Origin: Caballeronia peredens
GTDB lineage: Bacteria > Pseudomonadota > Gammaproteobacteria > Burkholderiales > Burkholderiaceae
Direction of reading: 5' to 3'
Length of the DNA stretch: 52,184 nucleotides
Assembly (NCBI GenBank): GCA_001544595.2
Contig: FCOH02000034.1
Coordinates: 1-52,184 of the forward strand
The notes beneath the pieces were generated by a model, which was given only the letters and a program-made list of their open reading frames with translations, was not told the DNA's origin and did no database searches. Shown here one piece after another: positions 37,109-44,431 of this stretch (positions are counted from its first letter, which is position 1; every line of letters starts with the position of its first letter). The position numbers and the translations under genes were made by a program.

Positions 37109-38083
37109 CTATCGACCTCGAACCTGACGAGCTACATCCGTGAGTTGTTGCCTTAACCAGACCATTCCTGGGTCAGAGTCGTTACGCTCGTGCCAAACGG
37201 CAGTAACATCAACGTCGGGACAGTCGTACGGCATCTGATGAATCTTCAACTCGCCAAAACGTTCAAGTTCTCGGGCTAACGAGGATGGCAAAACCGCGAT
37301 CATTTCGCTGTACGAGAGAAGCGCTGGCATCGCAAGGGAATGGGCAACCGACACACGGACGCGCGGTACCTCATCTTCGCCTGAGTAGCCTCTTTCAAGC
37401 GCTCGCCTATCGAACATCTCAGATTGTCGAGCCAAGCCACGTTCAAGAATGAAGCCGCCTACCGCGCCCTCTTCCTCCCCACCCAGCGAGACCACGACAA
37501 GCGGATACCATAGAAGGTCCTCTTTGCTAAGCTCGCGGTCCGCAGCGGGATGATTTCGGTGCAACAAAAGGACATCAGTCTGTTGCCAGAGCTTCATCGA
37601 TTGAAATCGTGAAGGAATGTCCGAGAAGATCCCGATGGCGATATCGATCCGACCAACATCAATTTGGCCAGCCAAGTCCAGGCGGGTTGATGGACGCACG
37701 ACTAGGTCGACCATCGGTGCTTCGGCGCTTAGTCGCTGGCTTAGTCGCCCCACAAGCAGGGAGGTGATGTAATCGTTGGCTGCGACAACAAACTTTCGAC
37801 GTGCTTCGGCGGGAACAAACAGGTCAACGCCAAGTGCTGCGCGGATTTGCGCCAGCGCTCCTCGAACTTGACCTGCCATTTTTGTTGCGCGCACGGTCGG
37901 CACCATGCCTTGCCCTGTGCGAACAAACAGATCGTCACCTACGACCTGTCGCATCCTCCCTAGCGCGTGGCTTATCGCAGATTGGCTAAGATTCAATCGC
38001 TTTCCAGCGAGAACAAGGTTCCTATCCTCATAGACAGCATCGAACACACGAAGCAGATTGAGGTCCATTCGGTCGAGACTCAT
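37109..38083 (-). CDS. LysR-type regulator at the end of the oxygenase operon (NodD/NahR-like group)
   Basis: 324 residues from the ATG at 38083. The winged helix has MDLNLLRVFDAVYEDRNLVLAG-like start and LNLSQSAISHALGRMR, the pattern of the NahR/NodD/LinR group, which regulates aromatic pathways. The effector domain covers about 95-310. Start 38083 was chosen because its ATG overlaps the TGA of the amidotransferase gene (ATGA), a sign of translational coupling; an in-frame start at 38137 lies within that gene. Placing a LysR as the last gene of the operon it may control is unusual and suggests autoregulation. Confidence 0.87.
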   Translation of the reverse strand: MSLDRMDLNLLRVFDAVYEDRNLVLAGKRLNLSQSAISHALGRMRQVVGDDLFVRTGQGMVPTVRATKMAGQVRGALAQIRAALGVDLFVPAEARRKFVVAANDYITSLLVGRLSQRLSAEAPMVDLVVRPSTRLDLAGQIDVGRIDIAIGIFSDIPSRFQSMKLWQQTDVLLLHRNHPAADRELSKEDLLWYPLVVVSLGGEEEGAVGGFILERGLARQSEMFDRRALERGYSGEDEVPRVRVSVAHSLAMPALLSYSEMIAVLPSSLARELERFGELKIHQMPYDCPDVDVTAVWHERNDSDPGMVWLRQQLTDVARQVRGR

Positions 38084-38868
38084 TCCTTGTCCCCTCCAAC
38101 CGAACCTTGCTTTTTCTCTTGAGAGTAGCGTCGGCAACTATCGCCGAGTGCTTCAAAAAGTGCCCTTGAGACTCGGTCAGTTCCTGTCAAAACTTCGGGG
38201 TGCCACTGCACGCCGAGCGCAAAGTGATTACCCGGCAGACTGCAGGCTTCCACCAATCCGTCAGGCGACATAGCCTCAACGAATAACGGCGGGGCAATTT
38301 TCGCAATCCCCTGACGGTGAAGCGAATTCACGTGCGCATGGTCACTTCCTGCCAAACGACTGAGAATGCCTCCGGTTGCCAGGGAGACGTCGTGTTTGTA
38401 CCGGTACCGGGTCAGGATGTCTTCGTCGGCTTTCTCGAGATGAACCTCCGAGTAGCCATAAAGTCGAATGTCTTCGAACAGGGTGCCACCGAAGGCAACG
38501 TTCATCTCCTGACAACCACGGCAGATCGCAAGAAACGGCATGGAGCGCCGTGCTGCTCCTTGAAAAAGCTGCAAGGCGACATGATCTCGGTCTCGATCAA
38601 TGAGCGATTGGCTAGCGGAAAGACCGCCGTAACGCGCCGGATCGACATCTGAAGCGCCACCGGGAAACAAGAGCCCATCCAAAATATCGAGATACCCGTC
38701 GGTTGAAACCATTAGCTCCGTTGCAGGGACAAGAACGGGGTCGACTGCTGATATCGAAATCAATGCTCTCAGGTAGCTATGCTTCGAACCGTGGACATCA
38801 TGACTGTCCGCCATGAAACGATCGCAGACAACCCCGACAATCGGTCTTCTTTTAACAACTTCTCGCAT
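38080..38868 (-). CDS. Class-I glutamine amidotransferase (gamma-glutamyl hydrolase, PuuD-like)
   Basis: 262 residues. FLAICRGCQEMNVAFGGTL holds the nucleophile Cys116; GVQWHPE holds His223 and Glu225. LLFPGGASDVDP and ARYG near 65-82 are typical of PuuD, which hydrolyses gamma-glutamyl-GABA. The same fold in the aniline operon (AtdA2) acts on gamma-glutamylanilide. It is coupled to the ferredoxin reductase upstream (TGATG) and to LysR downstream (ATGA). With the GS-like ligase in the same operon it probably removes or controls a gamma-glutamyl group on an amine substrate. Confidence 0.85.
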   Translation of the reverse strand: MREVVKRRPIVGVVCDRFMADSHDVHGSKHSYLRALISISAVDPVLVPATELMVSTDGYLDILDGLLFPGGASDVDPARYGGLSASQSLIDRDRDHVALQLFQGAARRSMPFLAICRGCQEMNVAFGGTLFEDIRLYGYSEVHLEKADEDILTRYRYKHDVSLATGGILSRLAGSDHAHVNSLHRQGIAKIAPPLFVEAMSPDGLVEACSLPGNHFALGVQWHPEVLTGTDRVSRALFEALGDSCRRYSQEKKQGSVGGDKE

Positions 38869-40124
38869 CAGATTGCCCCTGCGCCGTCATGCGGATGGCT
38901 CTTCGCATACTCCTTCAGACTGAAGCCCGGATGCTCGACATGTTTCACTCCAAGCTCGGCCCCCTGTGCGAGCATCTTACGAGCCATCATATGGTCTTGA
39001 GGACTGTTGACGCTGTCTACGGCGCAGAGTTTGCCATCGCGGAAGTAGAACACCGAGAACTTGGCGTCCGATACTGAGCCGGAGATTGCAAAATCAGTGT
39101 GGCCGCTACTGATTCCAGCCATCTGCAGCTTCACGTCGTACTGGTCGGACCAAAACCAGGGCACCGAATGGTAGGGAAGGGGCTTCCCGACGATAAATGC
39201 AGCGGCGGCCTTCGCCATATCGTTTGCGTTCTGTACCGATTCGATGCGACAAGGACGTCCTTCTTGCAGATCCCAGTACGGAACGAATGCGGCACAATCA
39301 CCCACTGCAACAATCGACGAATCACTCGTACGGGTGAATGAGTCGACCAGAATTCCACGCTGGACCTCGAGTCCACACCCCTGCGCCAGCTCGGTATTCG
39401 GCTCGACACCGATGCCGACGACTACGAGATCAGCGGTGAGCGTCGTACCGTCGCTCAGGGTGACCCGTGCGCGGCCGTGGTCGTCCCTGATCTCGGAAAT
39501 AGTGCGACCAAGCTGAATCGAGACGCCCTTTTCAGAGTGCAAACCTTCGACGAAAGAAGCAAGTGATGCAGAGGCGACTCGAGCAAGCAGATTTTTCTGG
39601 GCCTCTATTACCGTGACGTCAATGCCCTTCTGACGAAGCGACGCGGCGACTTCGAGACCGATGTATCCACCGCCGACAACGACTGCTGACTTAGTATCTT
39701 GCATACGGGCCACGAGCCGAGACGCGTCGTCCAGGTTACGGAGATACAAAACCGCCTCGTGAGCCGCTCCGGGACAGTTGAGCATGCGTGGCCGCGCGCC
39801 GGTCGCTATGCCTAGGAAATCGTAGCCTCGGCGCGAGCCGTCGTTGAGTTCGACCGTCTTTGAGCCCCGGTCGATAGCCGTCACGCGTGCGCCGCGCGTC
39901 AAGTCGATTTTTTGATCTTCGAAAAAGGCGTTCGACTTAAGCGGGAGCCGCTCACTGGTGAACGCGCCGCTCAAATAGCCCTTCGACAGAGGCGGTCGTT
40001 GATAAGGAGCGTAGGACTCGTCTCCGAGCAAGTCGATCCTCCCTTCGAATCCCAATTCGCGCGCTGACGCTGCAAGTTGCAGCCCCGCATAGGAGGCTCC
40101 GATGATCAGAAGTTGTTCGTTCAT
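38868..40124 (-). CDS. FAD-dependent ferredoxin reductase (Rieske oxygenase system)
   Basis: 418 residues. FAD site LLIIGASYAGLQLA at the N-terminus, YQRPPLSKGYLSG typical of putidaredoxin/rhodocoxin reductases, NAD site VVVGGGYIGLEVAASLRQKG (about 150-170), and the late FAD motif IVAVGDCAAF. It passes electrons from NAD(P)H to the 2Fe-2S ferredoxin encoded just upstream (4-base gap). The ATG at 40124 starts the Rossmann fold at once; the in-frame start at 40184 would add 20 polar residues within the ferredoxin gene. Confidence 0.9.
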   Translation of the reverse strand: MNEQLLIIGASYAGLQLAASARELGFEGRIDLLGDESYAPYQRPPLSKGYLSGAFTSERLPLKSNAFFEDQKIDLTRGARVTAIDRGSKTVELNDGSRRGYDFLGIATGARPRMLNCPGAAHEAVLYLRNLDDASRLVARMQDTKSAVVVGGGYIGLEVAASLRQKGIDVTVIEAQKNLLARVASASLASFVEGLHSEKGVSIQLGRTISEIRDDHGRARVTLSDGTTLTADLVVVGIGVEPNTELAQGCGLEVQRGILVDSFTRTSDSSIVAVGDCAAFVPYWDLQEGRPCRIESVQNANDMAKAAAAFIVGKPLPYHSVPWFWSDQYDVKLQMAGISSGHTDFAISGSVSDAKFSVFYFRDGKLCAVDSVNSPQDHMMARKMLAQGAELGVKHVEHPGFSLKEYAKSHPHDGAGAI

Positions 40125-40128
40125 AGGA

Positions 40129-40452
40129 TCAACCTTGCTTGTCTGGAATACGGACGACCAGGCCGGCGGTGGCTGGCTCGACAATAATCTGGCAGCTCAG
40201 CCTGCTCTCGGGACGACGCTGAGCAGCGACCCCATCGAGCAATTCCACCTCCAAGTCATCGGGAGGAGGCAACTGCGCAGTCGAGGTCGGCTCGACATAG
40301 ACGTGACAGGTCGCGCACGACAGGCAACCGCCGCACTCTGCGTCAATGCCGCGCACGTCGTTCTGGATCGCCGCCTCCATCACACTGGTGCCAGGTTTGA
40401 CGTCGACTTCGCGTGGCGTACCGTCGCGCAGGATGTATGTGACGATTGGCAT
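40129..40452 (-). CDS. 2Fe-2S ferredoxin (putidaredoxin/adrenodoxin type)
   Basis: 107 residues from ATG 40452, preceded by AAAGGAG. Cluster ligands Cys40, Cys46, Cys49 and Cys87 follow the C-x5-C-x2-C-x37-C spacing of vertebrate-type ferredoxins (CGGCLSCATCH). An in-frame ATG at 40509 overlaps the upstream gene and has no binding site. It carries electrons between the reductase and the oxygenase of the same operon. Confidence 0.92.
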   Translation of the reverse strand: MPIVTYILRDGTPREVDVKPGTSVMEAAIQNDVRGIDAECGGCLSCATCHVYVEPTSTAQLPPPDDLEVELLDGVAAQRRPESRLSCQIIVEPATAGLVVRIPDKQG

Positions 40453-40475
40453 TTGTTTCTCCTTTGTGGGTCCGC

Positions 40476-41912
40476 TTAGAACATCTCGAAATATTCTCGG
40501 TGCTCCCACTCCGTCACCTCGAGATTGAAGCGAGCCACCTCTGCCTCTTTCAGCTTGCAGAAGTAGTCAACGAACGCGCCGCCGAATCCCTCCCGCAAGC
40601 ACTCGTCTGTCCGCAGCGCGTCGATTGCGACGTCGAGGGTTCGAGGCAAAGCCGCAGCTTGCGTCTCATAGGGCGTGTCGGCCGACGGCGGCAAGTTTAA
40701 TGCCCGGCGCATGCCGTCCAATCCAGAAAAAACCTGCGAAGCAAAATAGAGATACGGATTCGCAGTCGGCTCCCCGATGCGATTCTCGATACGACTCGCG
40801 GGGTCACCCGGAGCTCCAAGCACGCGAAGCATCACTCCGCGGTTATCGCGACCCCAAATGGCGCGGTCAGGCGCATTGGAATAGGGGCGGTAGCGTCGAT
40901 ATCCGTTGATCGTCGGCGTGGCGAGGGCCGTCGCGCCTTGCGCGTGAGCAAGCAGCCCGGCGAGATATCGCTGCCCGACAACTGAGAGCGGTGAGTCAAC
41001 AGTCTCTGGCACAAACGCATTGGCTCCGTCAGTCTTGCCAGTGAGCGATTGATGCAGGTGCCAACCGCTCGAGACAACGTTGGGAATGCGGGGACGACAC
41101 ATGAACGTCGCGTGGTATCCATTGCGCTGGCAGATTTGTTTGACCGCGCTTCGGAAAAGCACCATGTCATCTGCCGCTTGAATTCCCTTCGTGGGCGCAA
41201 ACGTGAACTCGAACTGACTCGGTCCATATTCGACTTCCAGCGACCGCAAAGGTAGGCCCAATGCCAAGACGTCTTTGCGAATCTTTTCAAGCACTTCATC
41301 CGCGGCGTCGTAGCGCAACTCAGTCAAGTATTGATATCCCCGCGAGAGCAGCTCAATGTCGGGTGCGATACCCGGCTGCCCTGAGTGTTCGAGGCCCAGG
41401 TTCTCGTTCGTAATTTTGAAGACATGGAATTCGACTTCCAGACCTGAGACGAAGTCGTAGCCTTCGCCGCTCAACTGCTCGAGCGCGCGTCGGAACAGAT
41501 GTCGTGTGCCAAATGGCACCGCATTCCCGTTAGTAAAGTAGACGTCACAGAGAATCCATCCTGTGTGTGGCGCCCACGGAAGGGTTCGAAATGTCTCCGG
41601 GTCTGCGACCATCAAGGTATCGCACGCCCCCTGCATCTCGGGCATATCGAAGCCACCGCCATTTTCATACACCGGAAAGACGGTGCGGTGCGATGTATCT
41701 TTTGCAAACAGCGTCGTCGTGAGCGTCACACCGCTTTTAAGCGCCTTTATCGCCTCGTCAACGACCAACGTTTTGCCTCGCAGCAAACCGTGCTGGTCAG
41801 GAAACGAGAATCGTACGACCTCGATGTCCCCTTTTTTTAACCGTTCAAGCACCTGTAGGTACGCGTCCGACTGCGAACTCGTCCAGAGGCCGTGTGTATC
41901 GACGAAAGACAT
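40476..41912 (-). CDS. Glutamine-synthetase-like gamma-glutamyl ligase
   Basis: 478 residues. N-terminal beta-grasp domain (about 25-115; VVRFSFPDQHGLLRGKTL) and catalytic domain with LEVEFHVF, GPSQFEFTF, SGWHLHQSLTG, NGYRRYRPYS and RIENRIGEPTANPYLY, the GS metal, ATP and glutamate sites. Proteins of this group (PuuA, IpuC, AtdA1) join glutamate to an amine using ATP instead of making glutamine. Its position between the Rieske oxygenase and the ferredoxin strongly supports an amine-activation role in the same pathway. The amine is not known. RBS and length are normal. Confidence 0.88.
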   Translation of the reverse strand: MSFVDTHGLWTSSQSDAYLQVLERLKKGDIEVVRFSFPDQHGLLRGKTLVVDEAIKALKSGVTLTTTLFAKDTSHRTVFPVYENGGGFDMPEMQGACDTLMVADPETFRTLPWAPHTGWILCDVYFTNGNAVPFGTRHLFRRALEQLSGEGYDFVSGLEVEFHVFKITNENLGLEHSGQPGIAPDIELLSRGYQYLTELRYDAADEVLEKIRKDVLALGLPLRSLEVEYGPSQFEFTFAPTKGIQAADDMVLFRSAVKQICQRNGYHATFMCRPRIPNVVSSGWHLHQSLTGKTDGANAFVPETVDSPLSVVGQRYLAGLLAHAQGATALATPTINGYRRYRPYSNAPDRAIWGRDNRGVMLRVLGAPGDPASRIENRIGEPTANPYLYFASQVFSGLDGMRRALNLPPSADTPYETQAAALPRTLDVAIDALRTDECLREGFGGAFVDYFCKLKEAEVARFNLEVTEWEHREYFEMF

Positions 41913-41966
41913 GTCTCATCCGCCGGGCGGGAAGCCCGGCGCTCCATTCTGATATTGGATTCCTGC

Positions 41967-43286
41967 TTAGGACTGGGCAGCTGCGGGCCAGGGTGCCGCG
42001 TTGCGACGCTCGAGGTCCGACTCTTTCCAGTACTCGTCCCACCGGTCGATAGGAGCGATACCGTCGATTGATGCGGGCCCAGTCATCTTGGAAGCCTCCG
42101 CTTCGTCGATGAGCATGAATGTCTTCTCGCCGGCCTGAGCCTTCTCGATCGCGTCGATCAGAAGCTTGCGGTACGCAATGATTCCCTTGTCGGTCGTACC
42201 GAGATGCTCTTTGGTTCTGTCCTGAATAGCGCCTTGCGACTCGACCGCCCATTGGTCATGGACATTGATGTCAAAACCCATTCCGGTATAGGTCTGGCTC
42301 TGTTGCTCGGCCAGATTGAATCCGTAGTTGTTCCTCTTGTTTTTACGCGAGGTGTACTCCGGAAGCTCGTAGAGCTCCAACCGCTGCTCGCGCATTTGCT
42401 GCTTGTTCGTTGGCTTATTGAAACTGGTGAAAATGGCGAACCAGTAGCAATTTTCGTCGTCGACGGGCACATGCCATTGCGTGATCGTCATCTCCGAACT
42501 CATCGGAATAACGAATGCCTGAGGGAACACCACGTTCGTCACGCGAACATGCATGTGGGTGTCGTCGACAGCGCGCTTTGCAATAAGACGCAACCCGTAG
42601 TCCGCAGGATTAACCAATATCTCGGGCGACTCGAACTCACGCAGAACCTTCGTGATTGGCATCTCCGAGTTCGCCGACGCCCCGCGGAACTGTTTGCCGT
42701 AACTGTCGCTTACGTCTTCGTCCTCAAAGAAGCGATGCAAGAAAGAGGCATGGGCCGGGTCGATGCCGACCTCGAGTGCCTGAAGCCAGTTGCACTCGAA
42801 AAGCCCCTTAAAGGCGAACGTATACTCGTCCGGAGCGGCAAAGCAGTCGAAGTGAGGAAAGGCAGGTGGCGTACCGCTTCCGATGTAGGCAAAGATCACC
42901 CCGGCACGCTCGATGACTTCATAGCTGCGCTGTTTAATGCGCTTGCACAGGGTGCTGCCCGCCGGCTCACCCGGCGTGGACGTGCATTGGCCGTTGACGT
43001 CGAAAAGCCAACCATGAAAAGCGCAGCGAAGCCCGCCGTCCTCAAGACGTCCCGAGGCCAAGTCGGCGCCACGGTGTGGGCAATCTCTATCGAGCATCCC
43101 TAGACGGCCTTGCTCATCTCTGAAGAGAACGAAATGCTCCCCCATCAGGCGAACCGCCTTAACGGGCCGCTCACTCGGCAGTTCCTCAGCCAATGCAACC
43201 GGTTGCCAATAGTTCCTTAAAAGCTGACCGGCCGGCGTCCCTTTGCCCACGCGGGTAATCACGTCGTTCTGCTGCTGACTCATCAT
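41967..43286 (-). CDS. Rieske non-haem iron oxygenase, phthalate-dioxygenase class
   Basis: 439 residues, first gene of the operon. Rieske cluster ligands Cys69-x-His71 and Cys88-x2-His91 (DRDCPHRGADL and LRCAFHGWLFD). Mononuclear iron site Asp176, His179, His184 (GIDPAHASFLH). The C-terminal AVESQGAIQDRTKEHLGTTDKGI is typical of the phthalate/vanillate-type alpha-only oxygenases, which hydroxylate or O-/N-demethylate aromatic substrates. The start at 43286 has AGGAGG upstream. No beta-subunit gene is present, as expected for this class. Electron partners are the ferredoxin and reductase downstream. Confidence 0.9.
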   Translation of the reverse strand: MMSQQQNDVITRVGKGTPAGQLLRNYWQPVALAEELPSERPVKAVRLMGEHFVLFRDEQGRLGMLDRDCPHRGADLASGRLEDGGLRCAFHGWLFDVNGQCTSTPGEPAGSTLCKRIKQRSYEVIERAGVIFAYIGSGTPPAFPHFDCFAAPDEYTFAFKGLFECNWLQALEVGIDPAHASFLHRFFEDEDVSDSYGKQFRGASANSEMPITKVLREFESPEILVNPADYGLRLIAKRAVDDTHMHVRVTNVVFPQAFVIPMSSEMTITQWHVPVDDENCYWFAIFTSFNKPTNKQQMREQRLELYELPEYTSRKNKRNNYGFNLAEQQSQTYTGMGFDINVHDQWAVESQGAIQDRTKEHLGTTDKGIIAYRKLLIDAIEKAQAGEKTFMLIDEAEASKMTGPASIDGIAPIDRWDEYWKESDLERRNAAPWPAAAQS

Positions 43287-43385
43287 GGCGAATTTCCTCC
43301 TGTACACAGAAAGATGACTTATGCATTCAGCAGAAGCCATCAACATGACGAGAGACTAGCCAACAAATCGCTAATGTTCAAGATC

Positions 43386-43590
43386 TGCATGCAAATCGAC
43401 GTCGCTTCAATGAAAACACCAAGCGGCAAATACCATAAATACCATTGATTTTATTACTGTTTTATTTGTATGTCAGCATAAACCCGCTGCTTGCGAAATC
43501 AACGCTTGGTATGCAACGATCTCCTCAATGCATACCGTTCAATGTATAAATGCATACTCTTCAACTTCCTCGCTTACCTTGATGCATGCA
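43386..43590. promoter_or_regulatory. Divergent promoter region with repeated TGCATAC boxes
   Basis: Between the oxygenase operon and gntR. GGTATGCA (43508-43515) and TGCATACC (43529-43536) form an inverted repeat with 13-base spacing. Further copies are TGCATACT (43551-43558), ATGCATGCA (43582-43590) and TGCATGCA (43386-43393). A tandem 9-bp repeat AAATACCAT lies at 43428-43436 and 43437-43445. FadR/VanR-type GntR regulators bind such short palindromes, so these are probably its operators for both directions. Confidence 0.65.
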
Positions 43591-43651
43591 CTATTGCTAG
43601 AATGACTGTGGAAGTTAGTTGTCGTCGCGTCACGAGAATCGGAGAGAAGCA

Positions 43652-44383
43652 ATGGAATCCCAGCAAGAGCGCGTGCTTGTGTACCTTCGCGATCTGATCC
43701 TCAAAGGGGAGTTTGTCCCCGGCGAACGGCTCGCAGAAGTAGCGCTTGCAGAGCGGCTTTCAGCGTCCCGTACACCCGTCAGGCTTGCGTTGACTACGTT
43801 GGAGCAGGAAGGACTCGTCGAGCAGTCGCCGGGAGGCGGATACGTGATGCGGCGCATCACCGCCAACGAGATTTCCGACGCAATCGCCGTCCGCGGGCAC
43901 CTGGAGGGGATGGCTGCCCGGCTCATCGCCGAGCATGGCGTGCCGAGACAGCTAGCAAATGCGCTCCAGGAGTGTTTGCGTGCAGGGGACAGGCTCTTCG
44001 AAAAACCGGCGCTCGGCATCGACGATTACGCGGCCTACACCGATATGAACAACCGCTTTCATAAGTTGCTCGTCGAAGGTTCAGGTAACGCCGCGTTGAT
44101 TAGAGCAATCGAAGTCAATAATCGCTTGCCCTTTGCTGCGGCGAGCGCCATGTTGCCCATGCAGTCCGCCCTCGAAGAGGGACGCCAATGGCTGTTTCTA
44201 GCGCACCAGCAGCATCACAGCCTCGTGAAAGCGATGCTGAAGGGAGAAGGGACGCGCGCGCAGGCGATTGCAACAGAGCACGTCCAAATTGCGCAGAGCA
44301 ACTTGACCTTCGCCTTGGAACGACCGGAAGTGTTCCGCAAACTAGCCCCCGCTCTACATCTCGTCACTGAAGCTGTTCTATGA
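43652..44383 (+). CDS. GntR-family regulator with FCD domain
   Basis: 243 residues. Winged helix LILKGEFVPGERLAEVALAE and SASRTPVRLALTTLEQEGLV (residues about 12-65), then the all-helical FCD effector domain with metal-binding residues in DMNNRFH and the HH of QQHHSLVKAM. FCD regulators usually repress catabolic operons and respond to carboxylic acids. It diverges from the Rieske operon. The start at 43652 has GGAGAG upstream; an in-frame start at 43619 lacks one. Confidence 0.88.
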   Translation: MESQQERVLVYLRDLILKGEFVPGERLAEVALAERLSASRTPVRLALTTLEQEGLVEQSPGGGYVMRRITANEISDAIAVRGHLEGMAARLIAEHGVPRQLANALQECLRAGDRLFEKPALGIDDYAAYTDMNNRFHKLLVEGSGNAALIRAIEVNNRLPFAAASAMLPMQSALEEGRQWLFLAHQQHHSLVKAMLKGEGTRAQAIATEHVQIAQSNLTFALERPEVFRKLAPALHLVTEAVL

Positions 44384-44391
44384 CGAGCTTC

Positions 44392-44424
44392 GCAGGGCAG
44401 TGCGAAGGTGTCGTACTGCCCTGC
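44392..44424. terminator. Hairpin between convergent gntR and GMC genes
   Basis: Arms GCAGGGCAGT (44392-44401) and ACTGCCCTGC (44415-44424) are perfect 10-bp complements with a 13-base loop. They fill the 48-base space between the two gene ends. No U-run; a bidirectional terminator is likely from the position. Confidence 0.6.
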
Positions 44425-44431
44425 TTCGAGC

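Noticed and set aside
42204..43103. 299-residue plus-strand frame opposite the Rieske oxygenase
   Set aside because: Shadow of a well-supported gene on the other strand.
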